From Neoarius graeffei (taxonomy: Eukaryota; Chordata; Actinopteri; Siluriformes; Ariidae): a stretch of DNA of 64,000 bases. Shown piece after piece: positions 45,306 to 54,993 of the stretch. A model generated the notes under the pieces. That model did not search any database. It was not told the origin of the DNA and saw nothing but the letters and a program-made list of their open reading frames with translations. The translations under genes were made by a program, and so were the position numbers. The DNA lies in contig NC_083579.1 of NCBI RefSeq assembly GCF_027579695.1, positions 71,781,371 through 71,845,370 on the forward strand. Reading direction: 5' to 3'. Within the stretch, counting starts at the first letter, position 1. Every line of letters begins with the position of its first letter.

Positions 45306-45655
45306 CCATCCATCCATTATCTGTAACTGCTTATCCTGTGCAGGGTCACGGGCCTATCCCAGCTGACTATGGGTGAGAGGCGGGGTACACCCTGGACAAG
45401 TCACCAGGTCATCACAGGGTTGACACATAGAGACAAACAACCATTCACACTCACGGTCAATTCAGAGCTACCAATTAACCTAACCTGCATGTCTTTGGAC
45501 TGTAGGGGAAACCAGAGCACCTGGAGGAAACCCACACAGACACAGGGAGAACATGCAAACTCCACACAGAAAGGCCCCCGTCGGCCATTGGACTCCAACC
45601 CAGGACCTTCTTGCTGTGAGGCGACAGTGCTAACCACTACACCACCATGCCGCCT
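45306..45655 (-). repeat. SINE family A
   Basis: Diverged copy flanked by TTTATTGGGTTT and TTTATTAGGTTT. Confidence 0.88.
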
Positions 45656-46188
45656 TTATTAGGTTTAATTTTTGCTCATTTCACTATGTTTACCATTTTC
45701 AAGTGGAATATCACATGTAATGCTTCTCTGAAATTATTATATTCATATGATGGTTAGGGAACTGGCTTGGGTTTGAATACAAATGCAAGTTTATTGGTTG
45801 AGATAGAAGTCTGGTGATTATAGTCTTATGAATGAGTGACGTGATTAAGTATGTGACAAGGTTTGTGGTCTGTTGGGTTCCTGAGAAATGGAGTCTGATA
45901 TGGAAGCATTTTGTGATTAGATAGAATTCTGGGACTTGGCATCCCTGGTTAAAGGAGCTAATAATTTTGCTCTTATTTCTCTTCTTCTAAAGTACTCAAC
46001 TTAGTACCCTAAGGTGAAGATAAAAATATAATATACGAAAAAATAAATAAATCAAAGGGAAACAGAACAAATGGTTCTTAATGAAAGTTCTTGCTAGTAG
46101 AAATCCACAGCACCTGGTTGTGGCTAACCATTTTCAAACTGTCAGATAACAGCCTCTAACTGTAACATTACATACCAGATTCTAGAAG
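45656..46188. other. Intergenic, no gene seen
   Basis: AT-rich spacer. Only the last 60 bp resemble V 3-prime flanks. Confidence 0.5.
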
Positions 46189-46226
46189 CATTTTAGTAAG
46201 CAAATGATTGGAAATGTAGCACTGTG
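46189..46226 (-). promoter_or_regulatory. RSS of pseudogene V12 (22-bp spacer)
   Basis: Heptamer CACAGTG (46220-46226) and nonamer ACTAAAATG (46189-46197) with a 22-bp spacer. It is slightly degraded relative to its neighbours. Confidence 0.75.
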
Positions 46227-46724
46227 TATCCTGGCTGCGCAGTAATAAACAGCAGAGTCTGACAGGCTGGAGTTAGAGATGGACAGCTCTCCAGATAATA
46301 CGTCCTGCCTGGTCATTTCAAATCGCTCAGTGAAGCCAGGCTCATAAAATGGAGTTCCAGCACTGCGGCCATAGCTGATCAAGGTGAGGTTAGTGCTGTC
46401 TCTCTCTTGGCGATACTAAAGCATGAAGGTTAATGTTCTGTCATTATGGCTACATGGAATCTTTGCTTTGGCAGTTTGGCTGACAATCAAGTGTGGATCC
46501 TGTTGAAAGTTAATGCTATCCACCATTCCTGTTGAACATGAAAGTAATATTATTAGAACGATTTTAAATGCACATTTGATAAACTGCAACTTAACATATG
46601 TAGGCTATTTGTCTATAGATAGACAGATAGATAGATACTCTGAGATAGACAGATAGATATAACATTCCATACTTAAAGAAAAAACAATAAAATGAAAGCC
46701 AAGTGCATAAGTAATGCGATACAT
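46227..46724 (-). pseudogene. TCR V segment 12, nonsense-mutated
   Basis: Leader 46673-46724 (MYRITYALGFHFIVFSL, plausible AGTATG donor) and V exon 46227-46528 (302 bp). The FR2 tryptophan is a TAG stop at 46416-46418 (FML-stop-YRQERDS). Otherwise the frame is open, with a YEPGFTERFEMTRQ framework and SDSAVYYCAARI. It is the first CAAR-type V in the order and a diverged member on its own. A single nonsense change plus the degraded RSS make it nonfunctional. Confidence 0.8.
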
Positions 46725-46838
46725 CCTTCTGAAAATAAAATGAGTTGAGGTTCAGTCGCTTTTATATTGAAAACTGAAAACAGATAAGTGGAGACAGGTG
46801 GTGGTGGTGGGGGGGGGTTTGGTACAGATTGAGCAACA

Positions 46839-46853
46839 TCTCCCCCTATTGGC
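46839..46853 (-). promoter_or_regulatory. AGGGGGAGA upstream element (V12)
   Basis: Minus-strand GCCAATAGGGGGAGA, 115 bp upstream of the V12 leader ATG. Confidence 0.5.
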
Positions 46854-46919
46854 CTAAACTGACCTAAAATAGTTTCTAAAATGCCTCATTTGGATTCAGA
46901 CGACACCATTGGTACTGAC

Positions 46920-47449
46920 TAGTCTGGTTAACACCAGACCATATCACAAGTGAAATATGGTCTGGAATCCGCCTATTGAATTTCTCGTAGGGGAGGTGTG
47001 GTTTACGATTGTCAACGGACATTTATTGGACGTTGCGAATGTCTATAATTTGGCGTATACGTAGCCCATGGCCAATCATGGCAGTTGTACCTGGTTACGT
47101 AGTTAGAGCGACGAAGAAGACGAAGAGGCGAAGAAGAGAAGGAAAGAGAAAGAGAAGGCAAAACAAAAATAGGAAAACAATGGCACCGAACGATTACTGC
47201 CGTTTGTGCAAGACAAAGCTTGATCAAAAGTTTGGTTCGTATCGCTCGCCGCCATGTTAAATGTGATCCGTAAACAGTCCCAAATAAACTACAAGCTTCC
47301 GTTTGTCAAGTAGTACGCGTCACCGTCTTTCCACCCCTCCCCACTCTCTGATTGGCTCCCTAACTCAGGCGAGCCTTTAGACCATAGTTTCCATGCTGTC
47401 TTTTCAGATCGGAACGATTGTGCAAAGCAGCATGGGATTTCCCAGGCTA
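46920..47449. mobile_element. Small DNA transposon with 8-9 bp target duplication
   Basis: GGTACTGAC flanks both sides (46911-46919 and 47450-47458). The ends TAGTCTGG and, inverted, TAGCCTGG are short. Inside, on the plus strand, MAPNDYCRLCKTKL (near 47180) looks like the first zinc-binding exon of an autonomous relative. An 8-bp duplication fits hAT or P-type elements. Confidence 0.7.
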
Positions 47450-47508
47450 GGTACTGACAGTTTCATGCTAAAATGCCACTGAGAGATACTACTGTGGTAA
47501 TAAAAAAT

Positions 47509-47879
47509 CTCATCTCATCTCATTATCTCTAGCTGCTTTATCCTGTTCTACAGGGTCGCAGGCAAGCTGGAGCCTATCCCAGCTGACTACGGGCGAAAGG
47601 CGGGGTACACCCTGGACAAGTCGCCAGGTCATCACAGGGCTGACACATAGACACAGACAACCATTCACATTCACACCTACAGTCAATTTAGAGTCACCAG
47701 TTAACCTAACCTGCATGTCTTTGGACTGTGGGGGAAACCGGAGCACCCGGAGGAAACCCACGCGGACACGGGGAGAACATGCAAATTCCGCACAGAAAGG
47801 CCCTCGTCGGCCACGGGGCTCGAACCCGGACCTTCTTGCTGTGAGGCGACAGCGCTAACCACTACACCACCGTGCTGCC
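47509..47879 (-). repeat. SINE family A, full length
   Basis: Complete copy with a 12-bp target duplication GTAATAAAAAAT (47497-47508 and 47880-47891). Confidence 0.93.
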
Positions 47880-48336
47880 GTAATAAAAAATGACATCTGA
47901 AAACAAACCAGAAGCATAAAATTCCAGTTTGAAGCAGAGGCACTCGCCTGGTTTCCATTGCAGAAACCCTGTATTTATTGTGCAAAATTAAATTAATTAT
48001 TTTTTTAAAGTCAACCAAATGTAATTGGTTTCCATTGAGTGATGCTATGCGATTAAAACTGGGATTCCTCATCTTGCAGTCATCATTCAGATCAACTAGA
48101 CCTGATATTTGGCATGGGATTTTGCTTGCATCCACTGCAGTAGCTGTGGCAGTGTTTAATCGAATTCAATAAATGTATTTCCATTTCATTTCTGATTTCA
48201 TTATTAGTCATCTCATGGAAGTGTATAAAGGTTTTTGGATATTTGAGAGACTGTTTGAAATTCAAAAGTTTCCATGACTTGTTTTTTAGCAGGTTAATGG
48301 AAACCCAGCAACAGTTTGTTTTCAGGTGTGTTTGGG

Positions 48337-48375
48337 GGTTTTAGTAAGGAGATGATGTGAATCTGCAGCACTGTG
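48337..48375 (-). promoter_or_regulatory. 23-RSS of V13
   Basis: Heptamer CACAGTG (48369-48375), 23-bp spacer, nonamer ACTAAAACC (48337-48345). Confidence 0.9.
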
Positions 48376-48837
48376 CTCGCGTGCAGCACAGTAATAAACA
48401 GCAGAGTCAGACTGAAATAGATTAGAGATGGTAAGTTGTCCTTGTGTTGTGCTCTGTCTGTTCTGCTTGAACCGAATTTTAAAATCATCCTCGTTGTTTG
48501 GCTCACTCGTGCCATAGGTATATCCAATCAGCACCATTCTACTGTCAATCTTTTGCTGATACCATAACATAATATCTAAATTGTTGTCATCATGTTGACA
48601 GGGGATGGAAACATTATCCTTGAGATTTGCAATCAGATCTGATGGCTGCTTAACCTGGACACAGTCTGACAGACCTGTAGGGAAAAATACATAGTCTGTG
48701 TCATTCTGATACAGTGACAGTGCATGTCCACTGAAGTCACATGACACTTAGATTTGATTTAGTATCTTACAAGTCATTTCGAGTTGCATACCTTTCAGCA
48801 AAATGATCAAGAGTATGTATAAGAGAGCTCCAGTCAT
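48376..48837 (-). CDS. TCR V segment 13, mosaic of three V types
   Basis: Leader 48792-48837 (MTGALLYILLIILLKG) is of the V16/V19 type. V exon 48376-48674 begins with a V14/V17/V20-type FR1 (SDCVQVKQPSDLIANL) and continues from CDR1 as a V18/V21-type segment (MLWYQQKIDSRMVLIGY, SEPNNEDDF, CAAREHSAAD) with its RSS. The intron contains a relic of V16-type CDR1 (minus-strand reading LYQNDTDY). The splice sites are canonical (GTATGC donor, CCCTACAG acceptor) and the joined frame is open with both cysteines and the Trp. It appears functional. Confidence 0.85.
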
Positions 48838-48934
48838 GTTGATCTTGACTTGGTTCAGAAGAAACTTGATGCTCCTCTGACGTGATGTGTATTACTGAGC
48901 TGCAGCACTGTTGCATGAATTTCCTGTATGCTTG

Positions 48935-48973
48935 GGTTTTAAGTCAGGCAGGTGATGAAACACAAGCACTGTG
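48935..48973 (-). promoter_or_regulatory. 23-RSS of V14
   Basis: Heptamer CACAGTG (48967-48973), 23-bp spacer, nonamer CTTAAAACC (48935-48943). Confidence 0.88.
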
Positions 48974-49438
48974 TAGTTCTGGCAGCACAGTAATACACAG
49001 CAGAATCTGACAGGGTGAGATTAGAGATGGTCAGGTCTCCAGTTACAGTGTTAGTCTTGCTCTGTTTGAACCGTGTAGCTGGGTATCCAGCTTCATTGTT
49101 TGGTGGAGCTGTAGCATAACTATAGCTGATCAAAGCCATAGTTGCACTTTCCCTCCTTTGCTGATACCACAACATGACTTTTAAATTGTCGTCATTATGT
49201 TGACAGGAGATGTGAACTTTATCATTGAGATTTGCAATCAGATCTGATGGCTGCTTAACCTGGGCACAGTCTGACAGACCTGTAGGGAAAAATACATATA
49301 AGTACATAACATACAGTATATGGCAATAATAAAAGCAAAGCAAAGTAACTCTACAGATTTAGATGGAATTTAAATTCTTGATATCATACTGGATAACAGA
49401 GAGAGAAGAATGCAGAGCCTGTAAGCCCAAACCCACAT
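48974..49438 (-). CDS. TCR V segment 14 (TRBV-like, KVHIS type)
   Basis: Leader 49390-49438 (MWVWAYRLCILLSLLS), intron 110 bp, V exon 48974-49279 (306 bp) after a CCCTACAG acceptor. It shows VKQPSDLIANL in FR1, ISCQHNDDN, MLWYQQRRES, ATRFKQSKTNT and SDSAVYYCAARTT. The frame is open. It is nearly identical to V17 and V20, differing at a few CDR1/FR2 positions (LKVML versus LEVML and LDVML). It is a recent tandem-duplicate family. Confidence 0.87.
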
Positions 49439-49544
49439 CTTTCTGAATGAGACAGAGTGATTGCAAAGGAGCTGTATGAAGCAGAAACACTGTTTTTCTC
49501 TCCACTGACAATCCTATAGCCTCAACTAAACTTCTTGAGTTATA

Positions 49545-49559
49545 TCTCCCCCTACTGGG
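49545..49559 (-). promoter_or_regulatory. AGGGGGAGA upstream element (V14)
   Basis: Minus-strand CCCAGTAGGGGGAGA, 107 bp upstream of the V14 leader ATG. The same distance holds in V17 and V20. Confidence 0.5.
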
Positions 49560-49640
49560 ACAGAATGCAAAGAAATGCTTTTAGCCCCTTTCTTTTTGCA
49601 TCATATACAGTGCCATCAAATCGTATGAGCTCCCAATGAC

Positions 49641-49833
49641 ATTGCATTCACAGCATTTAGCAGACGCCTTTATCCAGAGCAACATACAACATACCCAGAG
49701 CAGCCTAGGGAGCAGTTAAGGGTTAGGTGCCTCTCTCAAGGGCACTTCAGCCATTCCTACTGGTTCAGGCAATCAAACCAGCGAACTTTTGGTCCCAAAG
49801 CTGCTTCTCTCACCATTAGGCCATGGCTTCCCC
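49641..49833 (-). repeat. Second SINE family (tRNA-like head GAAGCCATGG)
   Basis: The minus-strand head reads GGGGAAGCCATGGCCTAATGG and the tail ends ...AAGGCGTCTGCTAAATG. It is present at the same place in each 4.6-kb block, so it was inserted before the tandem duplications. Confidence 0.8.
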
Positions 49834-50214
49834 ATGGCCAGCTTATACAGTGAAGCGAAGTGATGCTGTTACTTGCATAAATACAGAGCACATGTTGATA
49901 AGCACAGAAATCTGCCTTCATTTGTGCGTGCTGTTGCTCTCTTTATCTGTGTACATTTGTTCCTTTAATAGGACCAATCAGTAAACAGGCGAGACTGAAT
50001 TAATGATACCAAAGGGCATCACAAGGATTTAAAGCATGGAAACAGTACCAACAGGTTTATTGTTGCAGCGTGTAAAATATAGCCAGTTGTTCCTGCCTTA
50101 AAAAAATGGAAATAAGAAACACCAAATAGTAGCATAAGCTCAAAAGATAACAAGTCAGACACACAGCTGCTTACTTTAACGCCAAGCCTCTGTTTGTACT
50201 CCTGGGTGTTTGGG

Positions 50215-50253
50215 GTTTTTAGTAAGGAGATGATGTGAATCTGCAGCACTGTG
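50215..50253 (-). promoter_or_regulatory. Orphan 23-RSS (V15 relic, V body missing)
   Basis: Heptamer CACAGTG (50247-50253), 23-bp spacer and nonamer ACTAAAAAC (50215-50223), with the V18-type 3-prime flank intact at lower coordinates. V18 and V21 continue CACTGTG|CTCGCGTGCTGCAC on the plus strand. Here the sequence reads CACTGTG|CAGAAGTTGATGG and no V coding sequence follows. Homology ends within one base of the heptamer border. Confidence 0.85.
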
Positions 50254-50574
50254 CAGAAGTTGATGGCTTTGCAAAGAGAAATGGATCGTTTTGGTGGCCA
50301 GAATGGACAAGCGGGTTAGGCGAAAAAGGACACGTCTACCCATCTTAAGTCTAAACAAATTCCAATCTTATCTTGGCTCCATAGCCAGCACTGCCTCAAG
50401 GCCGTTGCTGTAGAAACGCAATTCTCCCCCTGGAGTTCACTGCAGTGAGACTCTCTCTCTGTGTGTGTTTTTCTTTCTATACTTTTTTCTGTCTGTACTA
50501 TGAAAGCTAAGTCGAACCGGAGTCAAATTCCTCATGTGTGTAACATACCTGGCAATAAAGTGCTTCTGATTCTG
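50254..50574 (+). mobile_element. LINE 3-prime-end-like fragment
   Basis: It ends TACCTGGCAATAAAGTGCTTCTGATTCTG, the tail style of a common fish LINE, with a 5-prime truncated body (e.g. GGCCAGAATGGACAAGCGGG). It replaces the V15 body, its leader and the left end of the following Tc1 element. Family not assigned. Confidence 0.6.
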
Positions 50575-52014
50575 AAAAAAACAGAAATATTGGGTGTGCA
50601 TAGGTATTCACCCCCTTTCGTATGAAACCCCTAAATAACAGCTGGTCCAACAAATTCACTTGATAAGTCGCATAATTAATTGATTAAGATCCAACTGTGT
50701 GCAATCAAAGTGTCACATGATCTGTCACATGATGTCTGTGTAAATCAACCTGTTCTGGAAGGACCCTGACTCTGCAACATGATTAAGCAAGCAACATGAG
50801 AATCAAGGAGCCTCCAAACAGGTCAGAGACAAAGTTGTGAAGAAGTATAGATCAGATTTGTGTTATAAAAAAAAAATCCCAAACTTTGAATATCTCAGGG
50901 AGCACCATTAAATCCATTATAGCAAAAGGGAAAGAATATGGCACCACGATAAACCTGACAAGAGAAGGCCCCGCCCACAAAAACTCACAGACCGGGCAAG
51001 GAGGACATTAATCAGAGATGCAACAAAGATACCAAAGATAACACTGAAGAAGCTGCAAAGGTCCGCAGCGGAGATGGGAGTATCTGTCCATAGGAGCGCT
51101 TTAAGCCGTACACTCTACAGAGCGGGACTTTATGGAAGAGTGGCCAGAAAAAAGCCATTGCTGAAGAAAACACATTTGGGGTTTACCCAACAGCATGTGG
51201 CAGACTCCCCAAACACATGGAAGAAGATTCTCTGGTCAGACGAGACTAAAATTGATCCTTTAGGTCATCATGGGAAATGCCATGTCTGGCGCAAAGCAAA
51301 CACCCTGAGAACACCATTCCTACAGTGAAGCATGGTGGTGGCAGCATCATTCTGTGGGGTAATTTTTCATCTGCAGGGACAGGAAAGCTGGTCAAGACTG
51401 AAGGAAATATGGATGACACTAAATACAGGGTGATTCTGGAGGAAAACTTGTTTGAGTCTGCCCGAGTATTGAGACTGGGACCAAGTTTCACGTTCCAGCA
51501 GGACAACGACCCTAAACATACTGCTAAAACCACACTGGAGTGGTTTAAATGGAAACATTTAAATGTCTTGGAATGGCCTAATCAAAGCCCAGACCTCAAT
51601 CCAATTGAGACTCTGTGGCATAACTTCATTGCTGTACACCAACACAATCCATCTACCTTGAAGGAGTTGGAGCAGTTTTGCCGTGATGAATGGGCAAAAA
51701 TCCCAGTGGCTAGATGTACTTAGCTAAAACAGACGTACCCTAAGAGACATGAAGCTGTAAGTGCAGCAAAAGGTGGCTCTACAAAATATTGACTTTGGAG
51801 GGTGAATATCTAGGCACACTCCAGATTTCTGGGTTTTTTTTTCATCTTAATTATTGTTTGTGTCACAATAATAAATAATATGCACCTTTAAAGTGGTAGG
51901 CATGTTGTGTAAATCAAATGGTGCTAACCCTCCAAAAATCCATTTTAATTCCAGCTTGTAATGTGACAAAACCGGACAAACACCAAGGGGGATGAGTACT
52001 TTTACATGACACTG
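50575..52014 (+). mobile_element. Tc1-like transposon, left end deleted
   Basis: The right end CACTG|TA (52011-52016) matches the intact paralogue at 54994-56607. The first 170 bp of that copy are missing here; homology starts at AAACAGAAATATTGGG. It was carried along with the V block. Confidence 0.85.
50880..51721 (+). pseudogene. Tc1-like transposase, broken (copy 1)
   Basis: The helix-turn-helix N-terminus is in fragments. The next part is open from 51074 (MGVSVHRSALSRTLYRAGLY) through WSDETKIDPLGHHGK. A frame change near 51310 leads to 51277-51723, with VKHGGGSIILWG, FQQDNDPKHTAK and WPNQSPDLNPIETLW. All three DDE blocks (D in SDETK, D in QDNDP, E in PIETLW) are visible but split between frames. 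Confidence 0.8.
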
Positions 52015-52211
52015 TATTTGTCAGCATTTCAACTGAAATTGAGACAGAATTTCATTTATTTTTCCAGTTTTACATGTATATCAGAAATGAGAAAAAGTTA
52101 ACATGCATGGATTCTCAGGCATTTTGATTTCCTTCTGAGAATCACTAATGCTGCACTGAAATTAACCTTCATGTGGTTGAGTCAGCTGTGATCACTGGCA
52201 GCCATTCAGTA

Positions 52212-52250
52212 TGTTTTTGTCCCACAGACAAACAGCATTTCTTCACTGTG
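52212..52250 (-). promoter_or_regulatory. 23-RSS of V16 (near-consensus)
   Basis: Heptamer CACAGTG (52244-52250), 23-bp spacer, nonamer ACAAAAACA (52212-52220), closer to the consensus ACAAAAACC than the signals of the other V types. Confidence 0.92.
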
Positions 52251-52683
52251 GAAACGAGCAGCACACAGGTAAACTGCATCACTGTCCTCTTGAACATCCA
52301 CTGTCAGTGACCACTTCTTGTTTGTTCCCCAGGCTTTGAAGCCATTTTCAAAACCTTTCTCCTGGCTAGGATTGCCAGAGACAGAGCTGGCTATAAGTAC
52401 GAGCGCTTTCCCTTCGATTTGTCTGTACCAGTAAGTGTAGTCATAGTTTGTGTCATTCTGATAACAGTGCATGTCCACTGAGGTGCTTTTAAAACTGGAG
52501 ATATATTTAGGCCATTGAGTGATCAACACACCCCAACAGGAGCCTAAAAGAGACATGGGAATGTTATAGGATTAAGTATCTATAGCATGACACTTACATT
52601 TGATTTAGTATCTTACAAGTCATTTCGAGTTGCATACCTTTCAGCAAAATGATCAAGAGTATGTATAAGAGAGCTCCAGTCAT
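52251..52683 (-). CDS. TCR V segment 16 (divergent CYQND type)
   Basis: Leader 52638-52683 (MTGALLYILLIILLKG, donor GTATGC), intron 94 bp, V exon 52251-52543 (293 bp) after a TTTTAG acceptor. FR1 starts GSCWGVLITQWPKYISSF and continues DMHCYQNDTNYDYTYWYRQ. FR3 is short (GFKAWGTNKKWSLTV) and ends DSDAVYLCAARF. YWYRQ and the DSDAVYLC end are typical of V-beta domains, supporting a TRB locus. The frame is open. A distinct subgroup, interleaved with the others. Confidence 0.86.
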
Positions 52684-52783
52684 GTTGATCTTGACTTGGT
52701 TCAGAAGAAACTTGATGATGCTCCTCTGACGTGATGTGTATTACTGAGCTGCAGCACTGTTGCGTGAATTTCCTGTATGCTTG

Positions 52784-52822
52784 GGTTTTAAGTCAGGCAG
52801 GTGATGAAACACAAGCACTGTG
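52784..52822 (-). promoter_or_regulatory. 23-RSS of V17
   Basis: Heptamer CACAGTG (52816-52822), 23-bp spacer, nonamer CTTAAAACC (52784-52792). Confidence 0.9.
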
Positions 52823-53282
52823 TAGTTTTGGCAGCACAGTAATACACAGCAGAATCTGACAGGGTGAGATTAGAGATGGTCAGGTCTCCAGTTACAGTGT
52901 TAGTCTTGCTCTGTTTGAACCGTGTAGCTGGGTATCCAGCTTCATTGTTTGGTGGAGCTGTAGCATAACTATAGCCGATCAAAGCCATAGTTGCACTTTC
53001 CGTCCTTTGCTGATACCACAACATGACTTCTAAATTGTCGTCATTATGTTGACAGGAGATGTGAACTTTATCATTGAGATTTGCAATCAGATCTGATGGC
53101 TGCTTAACCTGGGCACAGTCTGACAGACCTGTAGGGAAAAATACATATAAGTACATAACATACAGTATATGGCCATAATAAAAGCAAAGTAACACTACAG
53201 ATTTAGATGGAATTTAAATTCTTGATATCATACTGGATAACAGAGAGAGAAGAATGCAGAGCCTGTAAGCCCAAACCCACAT
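52823..53282 (-). CDS. TCR V segment 17 (V14 type)
   Basis: Leader 53234-53282 (MWVWAYRLCILLSLLS), intron 105 bp, V exon 52823-53128 (306 bp). It shows ISCQHNDDN, MLWYQQRTES, ATRFKQSKTNT and SDSAVYYCAAKTT. The frame is open. It differs from V14 by only a handful of residues (e.g. LISYSY versus LIGYSY, CAART versus CAAKT). Confidence 0.88.
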
Positions 53283-53388
53283 CTTTCTGAATGAGACAGA
53301 GTGATTGCAAAGGAGCTGTACGAAGGAGAAACACTGTTTTTCTCTCCACTGACAATCCTATAGCCTCAACTAAACTTCTTGAGTTATA

Positions 53389-53403
53389 TCTCCCCCTACT
53401 GGG
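53389..53403 (-). promoter_or_regulatory. AGGGGGAGA upstream element (V17)
   Basis: Minus-strand CCCAGTAGGGGGAGA, 107 bp upstream of the V17 leader ATG. Confidence 0.5.
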
Positions 53404-53484
53404 ACAGAATGCAAAGAAATGCTTTTAGCCCCTTTCTTTTTGCATCATATACAGTGCCATCAAATCGTATGAGCTCTAAATGAC

Positions 53485-53677
53485 ATTACATTCATAGCAT
53501 TTAGCAGACGCCTTTATCCAGAGCAACATACAACATACTCAGAGCAGTTTGGGGATCAGTTAAGGGTTAGGTGCCTTTCTCAAGGGCACTTCAGCCATTC
53601 CTGCTGGTTCAGGGAATCAAACCAGCGAACTTTTGGTCCCAAAGCTGCTTCCCTCACCATTAGGCCATGGCTTCCCC
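53485..53677 (-). repeat. Second SINE family, block B copy
   Basis: Positional counterpart of 49641-49833, duplicated with the block. Confidence 0.8.
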
Positions 53678-54063
53678 ATGGCCAGCTTATACAGTGAAGC
53701 GAAGTGATGCTGTAACTTGCATAAATACAGAGCACATGTTGATAAGCACAGAAATCTGCCTTCATGTGTGCGTGCTGTTGCTCTCTTTATCTGTGTACAT
53801 TTGTTCCTTTAATAGGACCAATCAGTAAACAGGCGGGACTGAATTAATGATACCAAAGGGAATCACAAGGATTTAAAGCATGGAAACGGTACCAACAGGT
53901 TTATTGTTGCAGCGTGTAAAATACAGTCAGTTGTTCCTGCCTAAAAAAAAAAAAACGGAAATAGGAAACACCAAATAGTAGTATAACCTCAAAAGATAAC
54001 AAGTCAGACACACAGCTGCTTACTTTAAAGCCAAACCTCTGTTTGTACTCCTGGGTGTTTGGG

Positions 54064-54102
54064 GTTTTTAGTAAGGAGATGATGCAAATCTGCAGCACTG
54101 TG
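54064..54102 (-). promoter_or_regulatory. 23-RSS of V18
   Basis: Heptamer CACAGTG (54096-54102), 23-bp spacer, nonamer ACTAAAAAC (54064-54072). Confidence 0.9.
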
Positions 54103-54551
54103 CTCGCGTGCTGCACAGTAATAAACAGCAGAGTCTGACTGAAGTACATCAGAGATGGTAAGTTGTCCTTGTTTTGTGCTCTGTCTGCTCTGCTTGAACC
54201 GACTTTTAAAATCATCCTCGTTGTTTGGCTCACTTGTGCCAGAACTATATCCAATCAGCACCATTCTACTGTCAACCTTTTGCTGATACCATAACATAAC
54301 ATATAAGTTATTATCATTATGGCTACACTCAATTGTTACATTCTGTGTTTCCTTCACTAGGAGTGAAGAACTCTGGTGAACTTTGCAGTTTGTCCTCCCT
54401 GTAGACGAAAAATAACAAGTGCCGATTTTGAAAAAGCACTGTAATAAAATAAGCACAAAATATATGTTTAAATATTTAAAACACTGTATTTTAGGGTCCT
54501 ACCTATGAACAAAAGTAAAAGCACGAACAACATACAAACAGTTGTATACAT
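54103..54551 (-). CDS. TCR V segment 18 (AAREHSAAD type)
   Basis: Leader 54503-54551 (MYTTVCMLFVLLLLFIG, donor GTAGGA), intron 104 bp, V exon 54103-54398 (296 bp) after a TCTACAG acceptor. It shows IECSHNDNN, MLWYQQKVDS, SEPNNEDDFKSRFKQSRQ and SDSAVYYCAARE. The frame is open. FR1 is one codon shorter than the V21 paralogue near its start (NCKVHQ versus NCAQVHQ). It is the intact counterpart of the orphan V15 RSS and the donor-type sequence for the 3-prime half of V13. Confidence 0.86.
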
Positions 54552-54658
54552 CCTTCTGATGCACAGTTTGAGTGAGAAACTCGGAATGAGAGTGAGTGAC
54601 CACTGAAAGAGCACAGTTACTTTTTGGTACCTGAACAGCACATGTTCTACTGTAGACA

Positions 54659-54673
54659 TCTCCCCCTATTGGC
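54659..54673 (-). promoter_or_regulatory. AGGGGGAGA upstream element (V18)
   Basis: Minus-strand GCCAATAGGGGGAGA, 108 bp upstream of the V18 leader ATG. Confidence 0.5.
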
Positions 54674-54993
54674 AAAACACTTAGGAATGGTTGTGTTTTG
54701 AATAATTTTGGGGCAGGGGGATTAGTTTCAGATCTAAGAAATTTATTTTATAGTTTGTGGATAAATTTGTCCCGTTCCATTACTCTGACTGGGATAATAC
54801 ACTCAGCAGAGTGTATTCACATTATTAGATACACTGACTGTGTACCTTCCCTTCTTGGCCATACAGGTCAAGTCATATTTTTAAGTGATTATAGTTACAT
54901 TTAGTAGTTTATAAAATAAAACCCCCAAACTATCGTGTCTGGCACGAGCACTATGCCACAGTCAAAGTCACTGAAATCATGTTTCCACCTGTA

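Noticed and set aside
48900-48910. Second heptamer-like CACTGTT beside V14
   Set aside because: No nonamer at 12 or 23 bp and not at a V end; also present in the other blocks as plain flank.
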